Source of the DNA: Megaustenia siamemsis | Taxonomy: Eukaryota; Mollusca; Gastropoda; Stylommatophora; Ariophantidae | DNA: 64,000 nucleotides | Direction: 5' to 3' | Assembly: GCA_032433765.1 (NCBI GenBank) | Contig: JAVIAB010000124.1 | Span: forward strand, 79,844,465 to 79,908,464 | Part shown: one piece after another, positions 9,336 to 20,185 of the stretch | Numbering within the stretch: position 1 is the first letter of the stretch | Layout: every line of letters begins with the position of its first letter | The notes under the pieces: generated by a model | Database searches by the model: none | Told to the model about the DNA's origin: nothing | What the model saw: the letters and a program-made list of their open reading frames with translations, nothing else | Position numbers and translations under genes: made by a program

Positions 9336-9550
9336 CTCGAGGTTAATACCGGCAGTTATAGAGGCATCTTTTTGTACTTATAGTCTGTGGCATTTATAAT
9401 TCTATCTTTTATTCTCAACTCATCTTGTGTTATACTTCTACTCTATCTCTGTGTCTTATCTTGTTCTATGCTCCACTTAATCTACTTATCGTTGTTCTAT
9501 GGAACACAAAACTTCTGACTATTACTTGAAACACTTCTCTACTAAACGAT

Positions 9551-11012
9551 TGAGTTATTGAGTTATTTGCGGGTCATCATCATTGTTCTCCGAACATGTC
9601 CATAGGTGCTCAGATCCCCTCCTCAGCAATTCCCGCAGTGTCCAGTGACTGACGACTCCAGTTCTATGTTGGTTGATAAGTCTTCTTACATGGCCACTAA
9701 GTTTCTCATTTCTGGCTGTGCCCATCCTAACTCCCATTTCCATCATCCGAAGAAGTGACGTGGATCTGTGTTTGTCGAAGTCCTGTGCTCTTCCCACATC
9801 TCGGAGGGTATTGATGATGTCCGCCCGATCCATTGGTTGCCCATCCTCAACGACAGCGCAGCTAGCCAAACTGTCCGCTCTTTCATTTCCCCGTACTCCC
9901 GCATGTCAATGGGACATAAACAAAGGTGACCTTACGTATTTTGGACTTCTGCAATGACTCTACCCATTACATGCGTACAGAGCCTGCCTCCACATTTTTT
10001 TATCATGCTCATCGAATCACTCAGTATACATGCGTGGGTGTAGTCTTGTGACTCTAACCATTTGAATGCCTTGGTCACTGCTATCACCTCCATTGTCATG
10101 CTACTGGTGGTCATGACGTATGCACCACTGTCTTCCTTGGCTATTCTGCCTGCCGAGCGTGCTGTAAATGCCCATGCACTTCTTTCGTGTCGTATTACAG
10201 ATGCGTCTGTATAGATGACTGTATCTTTCTTATCGGTGTTATCGCAGATGAGACCGTTGACCTCAGCATTAACCACGACCGGGTTCTGTTCCCTACTTTT
10301 CCTGTCGAGTGTGACAATACACGAGAAAGTCCCGTTGAATGACGTAGGCACCGGTATCCACTCCTCACCAACGCTGATATTGGTAAGCCCACAGACCTAT
10401 TTGATGACATCTTCTGCTCGACCCACCCATGATTTGCCTCTTTTTAGCCTGGCACCTTTCCTTGTGTTGAGCACGTGGTGCAATGAATGCTCTTTATTTT
10501 TACTAATCTTCAAGTATGCTCGTGCTCTCCAGATTTGATCCTGGCATCCATGGTTGGAAAGTCAAGAAGATACTTCATTGCTACACAGGGAGATTCCCTC
10601 GTACATCCCAAGATAATGCGCATAGCTTCATTTTGTATTTTCTCCAGCCTATCAATTTGAGTTGTACTGACAGTAAGAATGGCCAGGGCATACTCGATTG
10701 GTGCGAGGACTAATCCCTGGAACAGAAGAGTAAGTAGCCTCTGCTCGATGTTGGCAGCTGCCATGACCTTCAAGGCGGCTAATCCTTTGCAGGATGTTGT
10801 TATCACATGGTTGTCGTGGTCCCGAAAACACAGGTTGCGATCAAACTTTACTCCGAGGTATGTTATCAACCTGTCCCTAGTCACATCATCAACTCCCATT
10901 CGTACTACCGTTGTGGTTGAATTAACGATATGATTGTTAAGGGAGAATCATGAAACTGATGCTTTATTAGGATTAACCAAGGCACATGAAACCCCACACC
11001 AGGAAGAAATGC
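9551..11012 (-). mobile_element. I-like LINE, 5'-truncated, young insertion in copy A
   Basis: The element is flanked by a perfect 10-bp target-site duplication, actaaacgat at 9541-9550 and 11013-11022. The empty site is in copy B at about 59129. On the minus strand it holds the RT thumb/connector (10899-10510, TYLGVKFDRNLCF, LGCTRESPC), the RNase H region (10351-9932, VIYTDASV, ILSDSMSMIKK) and the 3' UTR. It is truncated inside the RT core. The DGS motif of RNase H reads DAS here. The 3' end carries short ttattgag-type repeats (minus strand caataactcaa), as in copy B at 44468. Confidence 0.88.
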
Positions 11013-11039
11013 ACTAAACGATGTCTTCCTGAATGGTTT

Positions 11040-11275
11040 TTAGTGTATAATTCTCTATTTCTCTGTTGATTCTAATTCTGTACTGAACTTGGTCTCTATC
11101 TCTATGTTTCTAATTATATACTTAACTTGTTCTCTATTTCTATGTTTCGAATTATATAATGAACTTGTTCTATATCTCTATGTTTCTAATTCTGTACTGG
11201 ACTTGGTCTCTATTTCTATGTTTCTAATTATATACAGAGCTTGTTTTCTATCCATGTAATTCTAACTCTATGTGT
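11040..11275 (+). repeat. About 36-37-bp minisatellite
   Basis: The unit is roughly ttctctatttctatgtttct plus aattctgtactgaacttg, with about six degenerate copies. The same family at 59150-60325 in copy B has about 30 units, split by a LINE. Confidence 0.9.
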
Positions 11276-11364
11276 TTCTCTTCCTCGATATTTTTGGAGC
11301 TTGCTCTCTTCTTTCTCAGCTCTCTAAGCGCTTTTCCCTGATCTTACTGCCTATCTCTGCTAAT

Positions 11365-11569
11365 AAAAATGTAAAGTACCACCGTAACGCCAAGTGACGT
11401 ATAGGGAATATAGTTTTAGTGACCATAAATATTACAGACCATCAGCACATGGTTTTTGGGGTAATGTGGTCGATATTACGCCCGTGCCGCTTTACTTTCC
11501 CAGAAAAAATCCGGTGCCCATTTTAAGGCTGTGTGAACCCGGAAGTCGTCGGTTGGGATCGAACCCTAC
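11365..11569 (-). mobile_element. tRNA-derived SINE (common family), head deleted
   Basis: In minus orientation this is the SINE body: 3' tail gtaaagtaccaccgtaacgc and the core ttttggggtaatgtggtcg. The tRNA-like head stops at the B box (gggatcgaaccctac) and the A-box half is absent. Copy B (60441-60698) has the full element plus about 150 bp more, so this is a deletion in A. The left target-site copy tatctctgctaat is at 11352-11364. Confidence 0.85.
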
Positions 11570-12417
11570 AAAACTCAATCTTGACATTTAGTTAATCTCC
11601 GAGTTTCAAAAAAAAAATAACGCTACTGTCAACTCTAAGAGTGACATCTCTCTCTTAAACTTGACCTGCCCCCGAGTTTGTTTATCCACCTAATTTCTGG
11701 ACTTGTGATGGGCCAAGCAAGTTATGTTTACATCTATTCCCCTACTTTTCTAGTAACAGCTAAAAATGATCTTTTCCCCAAAACTTACTGTTATTCTGTG
11801 CCTGTGTTATAATTATGTTACTGTTATTTTACAATTAACTTTAGGTAAACAACTGAGCTATCCGACCCAAGCTATATCTCTATGTCCCATTATGTGATCT
11901 ATTCTATCATTGTCTATTTACTATTACATTACCTCACGTAATAAGTAGTTTCTTTTTTTAAAGGAATTTTCTAGAAACTATTCCCACATAAAAGTAATAG
12001 TATATCTCTAAGAAACTATTGATTGCCTATGGTTTAACTCATGAGGTTCGATTTACTATGTGCTTCTAAAAATCAAATCTTCCTCAAAATAAACAAAAAA
12101 ACATGCTACAGTTATAACAACAATATTATATAACGCCTCTGTAAGATAAACTACAACATTAACAACTATAGTGCAAGTATTCTTAAATTGGACAAAACCT
12201 TTAGTCATGTACTTTACATGGCTATTAATTTCTCAACAAAATAATTTGGACAAAAGGGAAGTAATTTTCTCCCATAAATCAGGTTATGTCCCTTTACAGT
12301 TATTTTATTATTGGCTTTCCTTGAGAGCGTGATATAATTCAACTGTACACAAAATGCAGATTATATACAAGATCTCACAAACATTTGGAAATACTCTCAC
12401 ATCTTTCACAATTTCAC

Positions 12418-12418
<1 letters not shown>
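11570..12418 (+). other. AT-rich non-coding DNA, no gene seen
   Basis: No ORF, splice pattern or RNA gene is supported. The stretch is closely matched by 60850-61670 in copy B, so it is part of the duplication. It includes a poly(A) run at about 11610. Confidence 0.6.

Positions 12419-12420
<2 letters not shown>

Positions 12421-12462
<42 letters not shown>
12421..12462 (+). repeat. (AT)n microsatellite
   Basis: This is an uninterrupted ta/at run next to the 3' end of a BovB-like fragment. The copy B equivalent (61672-61754) is longer. Confidence 0.95.
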
Positions 12463-12465
<3 letters not shown>

Positions 12466-12466
<1 letters not shown>

Positions 12467-12952
12467 ATCATCTAGTGCCATCTCCGCAACGAAGGTTGGC
12501 TACCATGGAACGCCATTCTGCTCTGTTTCTTTGCTTTAATACTGCAGGTTGTCATAGGCCGACTTGTCCATCTTTTGATGGTACTCGTCCATGTTAGTCT
12601 TGGTCTGCCTCTGGCTCTTTTACCTTGCATTTTCCTCTCCAGGATTACCTTTAGTTGTCTGTTGTGTCTTTTAACATGGCCCAAAAATCGCATTTATCTT
12701 GTTTGAATTGTATTTATTACTTCTCTTTTAATTTTTAGTTGTTTTAAGACTTCATTGTTTGTTTTCTATTTTTTCCATCCAATTAGACTTGTTCTTCTAT
12801 ATATCCACATTTCATAGGCTTCAATTTTCTTTTCCCTTTTCTTGTCTAATGTCTATGTTTCTATACCATGTAGGAATATTGCGAAATTATAACATTTTGC
12901 TATTATTAGTTTTAGCCCTGGCGTTATTTGTTTTGAAGCTAGTATATTTTTC
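12466..12952 (-). mobile_element. BovB/RTE-like LINE 3' fragment, minus strand
   Basis: Minus-strand coding remnants include MRFLGHVKRHNRQLKVILER and RARGRPRLTWTSTIKRW at 12693-12472. Upstream frames match the RT thumb (EVLKQLKIKRE). It lies head to head with the plus-strand fragment at 12955. Copy B 61755-62478 has the same fragment with a SINE inserted. The empty site for that SINE is aatttttag at 12730-12738. Confidence 0.75.
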
Positions 12953-12954
12953 AT

Positions 12955-13205
12955 GACGCAATCCCTCATGTGGGAAACAACAGGTAAGAGGAAAAGAGAC
13001 CGACCCATAGACTGAGAAGAACATTGACCAGAGAGGCAAGAGCAGCAGGAATCGGCTCCCTCAGTGAGATAGAGTTGCTTGCATGGAACAGAGACAAATG
13101 ACGAGATTTTATAAAATATCTTTAAAAGGATTGAAAAATGCTAGAATAAAAATTTAGATAAGAGAAAGAGTATCTGGATCTATGTCCTATGGGCCGGCTA
13201 CGGCT
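12955..13205 (+). mobile_element. LINE 3' fragment (second RTE/CR1-like subfamily), plus strand
   Basis: By comparison with 53865-54176 this is the C-terminus of another LINE: a MWETTGKRKRDRP block, then ARAAGIGS, EIELLAWNRD and ending near YL. It finishes with the 3' UTR motif gggccggctacggctcgaag and a short (gata)n tail. Frameshifts and a stop are present. The copy B equivalent is at 62480-62745. Confidence 0.65.
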
Positions 13206-13493
13206 CGAAGTGTCAATAGATAGATATTATTCATGACATTAAAATTACTTTTTGCTATTCAAAATTTCAACATCCAAAGTATTCTCTGCTGCTGAAAGTT
13301 TGCTCTACCATCCCGTCAGGAACCACATCACAGACATCATTACAACAGGATATCTTTATGACTGGCATCTGTAATTACAACATATCCAACAAGATATTCC
13401 ACAAAATATTCAAGAACATTATATCTGGTACTGTTAGTATCATGACAACATGCAAATTGTAAAGATGATATTTTGACCATGTCTGTCTGAAAA

Positions 13494-14321
13494 TATAGCA
13501 CAGTTAATTGGTTATGGAAGGCCCTGATATCACTGCAAACGAATTAAAATCCATAATTGCTCAACCGTCCGTGCCAGTGGAATTATCCGAATAATATCTT
13601 ATCTCCAAACAAAGAAGGGTAACTGTAGTCCCCATCGTAGCAGTCTCAGCAAAATCATATTAGGCCAAACCGCGCAGAAAGTGAACACAGCCAACTGTTC
13701 CCTGTCATACGATATCATCAACATTGTAAAAAAATGGGATATCAAAACATGATCACACGGATCAAAACGGATGAAACACACATCTCACGGTGTGCACAGA
13801 GCACTTAACACAGTAGCTCCTGTAACAAGCCGGATTTGGAATATGAGGGAACTGCAACAAAGAATACTTTTCATGCATAGCCTTCAATGGTTCCTGCGGC
13901 GTATCCACCATAGTGACGGGAAGTTCACGTCCTCCTGAAATCATCATGATCGTCATATTTTTTTTAAAATGTATAGCGCTTGATGTTGTTAGGTCATCGT
14001 TGTTGACTCCAATTCCGAACATATAGACACATAGTTAGTCGTCATATTATCCCCGTCGCACATCAAACAACAGACTGTAAGATTAGCGTACGGCCAGTAT
14101 ATCTAGGGATATACGATGATCCATTAGTATGACGTAGCACACACAATAATGTCATACACAAAATGTCGCACCCTTTAGATTCCTGGTCACTCTAGTGAAT
14201 GCAGCCCACGACGAAAAAAACAACGGTGCAAATTCCTTAAAGAGATAAAACTGCGGCTGACGAAGCAGTTCACATTAATGAGTAGCATGTAAATAACTTG
14301 CGTCAAGCAATGTAGCGCAGT
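13494..14321 (+). mobile_element. About 806-bp insertion of an unrecognised repeat family, bounded by 11-bp direct repeats
   Basis: Near-identical 11-mers bound this segment: tatagcacagt at 13494-13504 and tgtagcgcagt at 14311-14321. Copy B has a single tatagcgcagt at 63018-63028. The segment starts with a block (about 13515-13740) also found at 19750-19985 and, as a short piece, at 28685-28775, so it belongs to a dispersed family. The translated block contains ITANELKSIIAQPSVPVE. A minus-strand frame at 14022-13762 includes several cysteines but matches nothing I know. The alternative is a deletion in copy B between the two direct repeats. Confidence 0.5.
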
Positions 14322-14570
14322 ATCAATTTAAAACAGACCTTCATATATGTCACGACATATACTCCCAAATAACATATAACAAATAACAACAATTGAGCAA
14401 CTCACATATCTCCGGTGATAGAAATTACAAATACACAATTAAGCAACAAACTAAATGGTTTGTGCATGCTATTGTTCAGTGTAGTTACGGGGTCCAGCCC
14501 TTTGGTTCTGATTATGGTGGGTCGTAATGGCTTTCTTGACATTTCGGCTTTTACTGGAGAAGTTGAAGTT

Positions 14571-14780
14571 AGTCTAGTTCCAGGCTATAGCTGGAGAACT
14601 ATTTGTCCTGCTTAGAGCTACTGCTATATTAGGTCTTCTAAGTCTAGTTCCAGGCTATAGCTGGAGAACTATTTGTCCTGCTTAGAGCTACTGCTATATT
14701 AGTTCTTCTAAGTCTAGTTCCAGGCTATAGCTGGAGAACTATTTGTCCTGCTTAGAGCTACTGCTATATTAGGTCTTCTA
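14571..14780 (+). repeat. 70-bp tandem repeat, three units
   Basis: The unit starts agtctagttccaggctatag and ends gctatattaggtcttcta, exactly 70 bp, at 14571, 14641 and 14711. Flanks at 14490-14570 and 14781-14960 belong to a larger interspersed element seen inverted at 30900-31270 with one diverged unit. Copy B has more than ten units (63280 to the window end). Confidence 0.95.
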
Positions 14781-15640
14781 TATCTGTAAGAGCCACCACT
14801 ACAAGGAACAAAGCGACCCTAGCTTTTGCTTGCCGGTTTGTTATGATGCAAGCTATTGCAGGGTGAGACCGACGAGATGATTGAACTGATGGGGAGCCGA
14901 CTCTGCTGTTGCGAGCCGTTGCTAAGACCGCAATTGCTGTTGTTAAGAACGCAGGCACTTAATTAAGCTCCCTTGTTTGGGGTATGTAACACAGAAAACA
15001 ACATACATTGAGAAGCGATATGTAACAACATAGGAGGTAGAGGAAAACTCAAGAGTATGGTTTAACAAATAACCTGTATCACTCAAAACAAAACGTGTGA
15101 GGTAAACAAAAGGAAAACTTTCCATTACATTACATTTGTCGTCGACGCTGGAAGGTAAAGATGATAGAAAACAAAGAAAAAACAAGACAGCAACATACTG
15201 ACATTTCACTGAAATTGGCACAGCTGTTAATTTTCTACTAAAAATGGCATTATAATTATAACTTTGAAAATGTTGCTTCGTTTATAGATGAACATGTCCG
15301 GAGTCGTGTACATTCTGCTAATTCTTAACAATGATATCTTATGGGAGTGGTTTTAATTTGTGACAACAACAATAACATCAAAACCGTAAAATCGTTTAGC
15401 TAATCTAAAAATGCATTAATAATATTTTAGTAGAATAATGATCAATAATGCAATATACCTCAGAAGACCATTGATAGAATGAGCTATAGGTGTAAAGAAC
15501 GGTATATATATATATGTGCTTTATAGACTACACAAACAAATGTGACAAGTAAAATATGTGGAAATAATCATTATGCTGGAGATATTTAACAATTATGACA
15601 AGGATCTGAGAATCATTAAAACAAATGTACTGACAATTGA
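14781..15640 (+). other. End of interspersed element, then non-coding DNA
   Basis: 14781-14960 is matched by the reverse complement of about 30960-31070 (gtaagagccaccactacaag), so it is part of the element that contains the 70-bp unit. Beyond 14960 no supported gene or repeat is seen. A short (ta)n lies at about 15505. Confidence 0.5.
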
Positions 15641-16575
15641 ATTAGCAACCAAACGGGACAGTTCCAATAGATAAAACAAGGAGTCAAACAAGGCTGAGTT
15701 CTATCCCCGGATTTGTTTAAACTTTACGGCGAAAATATGAGATCAATAGTAGACAAAAAAGGAACTGAAGTCAACGCTCATAAAATAAATAATTTTCGAA
15801 ATGTGAATGACACAGTCTTAAATCTAGAGACAGAAAATGAACTACAAAATATGATAGACACAGTAGTAAAAGAAATCAACAAGAAAAGTCTTAGTTTGAA
15901 AAGCAATAAAACAGAAGTAATGGTCATATCGAAGAAACAATCATCACCATTATGCAGCATAAGAATCAATAGGGCAAATGTGAAAAAAAGTTCAACGCGT
16001 CAAATACTTAGGAAGAATAATAACATCACATGGAAGATGCACCACAGAAATAAAAAGCAGAATAGCTCAGGCCAAAATAGCATTTCAGAAAATGAAAAAC
16101 GTCCTATGCAACACGTCTATGTCACTAGAAGTGAGAGTTCATATGTGCTAATTAGAACCAATTCTGACCTATGGAAACGAATCATGGACAGTAGACAAAC
16201 AAATGAAAAGACGATTAGAGGCCACAGAGATAGGATATCTTAGAAGAATGTTGAGAGTTTCCTGGACAGTGAAAAAAAATCCAACGAACACATTCTCAAA
16301 GAGGCCAACACAATAAGGGAGCTCCTAAAAACATCAGAAGTAAATTATCAACATTTATTGGGGCACATCATGAGAAGAGGAAAGTTGGAATACTTGGGTA
16401 CAACTGGCAAAATACAGGGAAAGAGAGATCGCGGACGACAAAGAGAGAAGATAATAGATAGCTTAGTGTCATTGCATGGAAAACAATCAACAACAGAATT
16501 GATTCGATTCACTGTGGATAGACGATTGTGGAATGACATGATCGCCTATGCCAACCGGTATGGCACATGATGATG
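15640..16575 (+). mobile_element. BovB/RTE-like LINE, 5'-truncated, plus strand
   Basis: The fragment starts at the RT block read as IKQGVKQG-stop-VLSPDLFKLYGE. It continues through a decayed catalytic block (FRNVNDTVL where relatives have LRYADDTVL), then LSLKSNKTEVMVISKKQ at 15713-16243. The C-terminus MGHIMRRGKLEYLGTTGKIQ is at 16358-16570. The 3' end has a short tgatgatgatga tail. The catalytic YADD is lost and the frame shifts at least twice. Confidence 0.85.
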
Positions 16576-17064
16576 ATGAATGATCGTAACTAAAACACCA
16601 AGTTTTGTCAAATATGATGGATGCAATATTGTATTCTTAACTATAACGGTTTTTTAAAATGTTATTTTAAGATACAGCTACTTCTAATCACGTCCAATGT
16701 ATAATCGATGACGCATGTGTATTTGACCACAATAGATAGGCACAAATTAGCAAATGAACTGAAGTATCGGTAACACACAAAAAAATTATATAAAAATATA
16801 ATTTTTTTTTTTGCGCGTGCGCGTTCTCCAGCTTTTTACCTCTGACAAAGTTCATAGAGAACAGGGACTGGATATTGCGCTTTAATCCGCTTTTCACTGG
16901 CAGCCGTGTGCACAGGGGTCTCTCGCCGCACAGGCAGATAACTCCGTTTTCGGAGGTACTCATATTTTTTCCGTCCATGAGTAATTGACGCTTCAAGTCG
17001 AGCCTCGCTGCTGAGACCAGGGGTGGTTGCCGCAGAGAGAAATCACAAATAAAAATCCCAACTG
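16576..17064 (+). other. Non-coding DNA, no gene seen
   Basis: AT-rich sequence gives way at about 16810 to a more GC-rich stretch that may be an unidentified repeat (gcgcgtgcgcgttctccagc). A 102-codon minus-strand frame at 16996-16688 has no recognisable domain, and I do not call it a gene. Confidence 0.4.
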
Positions 17065-17145
17065 GTGCAGCCAGGATTTGAACTCACAACCTCTCTGTCT
17101 TGAGGCCGGCGTCTTGCCTCGAGATCAACCAGTCCCCCTTAATAG
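17065..17145 (-). tRNA. tRNA-like sequence (pseudogene or SINE head)
   Basis: Reading the minus strand, the block has gactggttgatctcgaggca as an A-box-like region, a caagacagagagg stretch resembling a Leu/Ser variable arm, and ttgtgagttcaaatcctggc as a B box. The 5' and 3' acceptor strands do not pair cleanly, so a functional tRNA is unlikely. It may be the head of another SINE family. Confidence 0.35.
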
Positions 17146-17384
17146 AATATAAGTCAGGTGGCGCTACTTTAAATAAACGCCCGAACATTTATATGTCTGT
17201 TCGCCATTTTCATCCCTGCATAGAAAGATATTTGTCCTTACTCGTTGAATGATCTAGGTAGCCATACCAAGCATCCCAAACCAATCGACAGAAATGAATA
17301 TAGAAATATGAAATATGGAAAATATGTTTATTTCCATGACGTAGGCATATACGAATATATACCAACTACCTTAGACATACTATA

Positions 17385-17935
17385 ACCAGTGATGGAAAAT
17401 GTGCAACTGAAAAAAACAAAAGAATAGGAATGGCAAAAAGTAATTATAATGTCACGAAGAACATACTAACATCAAAACAAATAACACCAGGGCTAAAACT
17501 AAGAATAGCCAAATGTTACATCTTCTCAATATTCCTATATGGTGCAGAAACATGGACATTAGACAGAACAGAGAATTGAAGCCTTTGAAATGTGGATAAT
17601 TAGAAGAATAGGTATAATTGGATGGAAGGAAAAGAAAACAAACGAAGAAGTCTTAAAACAACTAAAAATGAAAAAAGAACTAATAATCACAAGACAAACG
17701 CGATTTTTGGGGCATCTTAAAAGACACAACAGCCTACTAAAGGTAATCCTGGAGGGGAAAATACATAATAAAAGAGGCAGAGGCAGACCAAGACTAACAT
17801 GGACGAGTAACATCAAAAGATGGACAAACCAGCCTGTGACAACCTGCACCATCAAAGCAAGAGACAGAGCAGAATGGCGCTCCATGATAGCCAACGTTCG
17901 TTGCGGAGACGGCACTCAATGATGATGATGAGGCA
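17385..17935 (+). mobile_element. BovB/RTE-like LINE 3' part with best-preserved C-terminus
   Basis: The open frame 17590-17922 (110 residues) begins MWIIRRIGIIGWKEKK. It runs through RFLGHLKRHNSLLKVILEGK, GRGRPRLTWTSNIKRW and ends NVRCGDGTQ at TGA, followed by a tgatgatgatga tail. Upstream (17385-17585) the RT thumb is present but frameshifted. This is the subfamily also seen at 8985, 12466, 33617, 58555 and 61755. Confidence 0.85.
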
Positions 17936-18450
17936 TATAACAAAAAGACAAATCTTAAAAGACTGAACCATAATGGGACGAGAATTGGCGCTACGTGTTG
18001 TTATAAGTTTATGTGTAAGAAAATATATTGATTGTGATGTCCTGTGTGTTTATCCTACTTTTCAGCCTGGCACGATCTGTTCAACTTCAGGCTGTCATCC
18101 AATTTATATTAGACTGCTACTGCGAGCGATATTTCGTCGTTATTGTCACAACGATGTCAGTGTATACAAATATTTTCTCTGAGCATTTAGATTCGTTGAC
18201 TTCTTGGTGACGCACGGACCTCAAACTAAACCTTTCAATTTATATTTGATCCCGAATGCCGCCCATAAAACAAATGATAGTGAAATCACTTTCCTATTAT
18301 GAATATATATGTTAGGGAATATGAAAATGTAATTGGCCAATTTTCCTTAAGCAGAAATTAATAAATAACAGTTACAAACAAAATTAGAAAAGATCTCAAT
18401 GCATTAAATATAAAAAATTAAATTTCAGTGCTACGTAGAGAAATAACACC
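17936..18450 (+). other. Non-coding DNA, no gene supported
   Basis: One acceptor-like site (tcctacttttcag at about 18062) precedes an open stretch. No donor, domain or duplicated partner supports an exon. Confidence 0.4.
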
Positions 18451-18454
18451 AAGT

Positions 18455-19720
18455 ACCAAGGCTGCTTGCGTAGGTGATCATGTCTCTCCACAACTTTCGA
18501 TCACGACAGTTATTTATCATTTCTGTTGTTGACTTTCTGCCAAGCCATTCTCTTAAGCTGTCTGGTATATTTTCTCTTTGCTTTCCTCTTATCTCTTCGT
18601 CCCTAAATTGTCCCAGTTGTTACAATATATTCCAACTGTTCCCTTCACATTACATGGTCAGAAAAAATGAAGATTGTTTCTTATTAATATTGGTTATAGC
18701 TCTCTTTTTTGCTTTTACCTGTTTCAGAACGTTTTCATGACTCATCTTATCTGTCTATGGTATTCTCAACATTCTTCTGTAAAACTACATTTCTACAGCC
18801 TCCAGTGATTATCTTGTCAGTTCTATTTTCCATGTTTCACGACCATATGTTAGGACTGGTTCTACATAACATTTAAGAACTCTTTTTCTTTTTATATTTT
18901 CAAAAATGGATTGCAGGGTATCTGGCTCATTTTTTGGAAAGCTGCTTTCGCATGAGCCAGTCTGCATATCACCTCTGTTGTACATCTACCATCTGAAGTT
19001 AACATTGTTCCCAGATTTTTAAATTCATTTACCTGTTTTAATATTGTTCCACTTGTCTTTATTGTGCATTGCGGTCATGTCTTTTTCTTTGTTGCTACCA
19101 TAACGTCTGTCTTTTTGCTTTTAGAGCCGAATCCTTTATTTTTGCTTCCCTTCACTATAGTGTCTAACATTTCTTGTAACTCATTTTCACTCTTAGCGAT
19201 TAAGACTATCATCAACATAGTAAAGTAAAGTACCCCCCGTCACGCCAAGTGGCGTATAGGGAAATATGGTGTTAGTGACCCTATATTTTACAGACCTTCA
19301 GCACATGATTTTTGGGGTAATGTGGTCGGTATTACGCCCGTGCTGCTTTTACTTTCCCAGAAAAAATCCGGTACCCATTTAAGTCTGGGTGAACCCGGAG
19401 CCGTCGGTTGGGATCGAACCCTACCCTTGTCCGTAGTAGTCCAGTTCACTAACCACTGAGCTATCGCGGCTCCTACTAATTTTTAGGGAATTAGTAAAAC
19501 CCAGGTGTCCTCGCCAGGATTACGAACCCCGGCTGTTGCCGTGGTAAGCCAACCGCCTATCGATTGCGCTAACCGGACACCCTATCATCAACATACATTA
19601 GATTATTTATATTGTGACCTGCAATTGTTATTCCAGGCATACCCCTTATTGATCTTAAAATAATTTCACTATACATATTAAATAAATCTGATGACAGTGC
19701 ACAACTTTGCATAACATCAT
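18455..19720 (-). mobile_element. BovB/RTE-like LINE, minus strand, split by a SINE
   Basis: The minus-strand C-terminal region at 18455-18800 has the same pattern as 30006-29701. It continues through the RT thumb to 19205, is interrupted by the SINE at 19220-19581, and resumes at 19596-19720 with the NNL-x-VDD-like and LFNMYSEIILRSI-like blocks. It is heavily decayed. The target-site duplication of the SINE (ctatcatcaacata) lies in the RT catalytic region. Confidence 0.75.
19220..19581 (-). mobile_element. Dimeric SINE with two tRNA-like heads
   Basis: The element is flanked by a perfect 14-bp target-site duplication, ctatcatcaacata at 19206-19219 and 19582-19595. Reading the minus strand, it begins at 19581 with a complete tRNA-like unit. 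The acceptor strands ggtgtcc and ggacacc pair perfectly, the A box contains gttagcgcaatcgatagg, and the T arm is ccggggttcgtaatcctgg. A short linker (ctaatt..aattag palindrome) leads into the usual SINE head gagccgcgatagctcagtgg, body and 3' end. Both units lie inside one target-site duplication, so they moved as one. Confidence 0.8.
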
Positions 19721-19749
19721 GTTTGATTTGTTATTGTTGTAGTAGTTGT

Positions 19750-20185
19750 AGTTAGTCTACGTCCACGGTATCACTGAAAAAGATTTAAAATCCATAATTG
19801 CGCAACCGCCCTTGCCAGTAGAATCATCATAATCGACATCTAATCACTTGAATTTTCGAAACAAAAAAAGGCAGCCCCATCATAGCAGCCATAGCACACG
19901 CCATAAGATATGAGGCATAACCGCACCGAAAATGAACACAGCCAATCTGTCCTTCGTCATACGATATTATCATTCGCAGCTCCAAACAAAAGAAGATAGA
20001 ACAAAAAAAAAAAAGAACGAACACACGCAGCAACAGATGTCCAGAACAAAAGCCCAGACGTCGACATCAACAGATTCAGGAGATGAACCTATTAGCAAAA
20101 AATATACAGAAACGAAGAATTTCAACACAAAACCCACACACGAACCTAAGAACGAACAACAATGGACAAACACAAGAGTAGTATA
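19750..20185 (+). repeat. Copy of an unrecognised dispersed repeat family
   Basis: About 230 bases (19755-19985) align with 13515-13740: attaaaatccataattg, ccatcatagcagcc, cgaaaatgaacacagccaa. An open frame at 19932-20186 is rich in K, T, N and Q and shows no domain. The matching frame is not open in the other copy, so I do not call a gene. Confidence 0.5.

Larger units (their letters stand above)
1..14780 (+). repeat. Segmental duplication, copy A
   Basis: This block is matched in the same order and orientation by 43959-64000. The first 21 bases recur at 43959-43980. Shared landmarks are the I-like LINE, the six-cysteine exon, the 30-bp minisatellite, the SINE at 7051, the second and third small exons, the BovB fragments, the SINE at 11365, the (AT)n tract and the 70-bp repeats. 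Several stretches are about 95-98% identical by eye, for example 8383-8640 against 57966-58260. Copy A lacks about 270 bp of LINE 3' end and about 890 bp after the SINE at 7051. It carries its own insertions at 2583, 9551 and possibly 13505. Confidence 0.9.

Noticed and set aside
13762..14022. 86-codon minus-strand frame with several cysteines
   Set aside because: It lies inside the 806-bp dispersed repeat insertion. No recognisable domain and no open equivalent in the other copies.
18062..18182. Possible exon after tcctacttttcag with three cysteines
   Set aside because: There is a good acceptor-like site but no donor in a matching frame, no partner copy and no domain.
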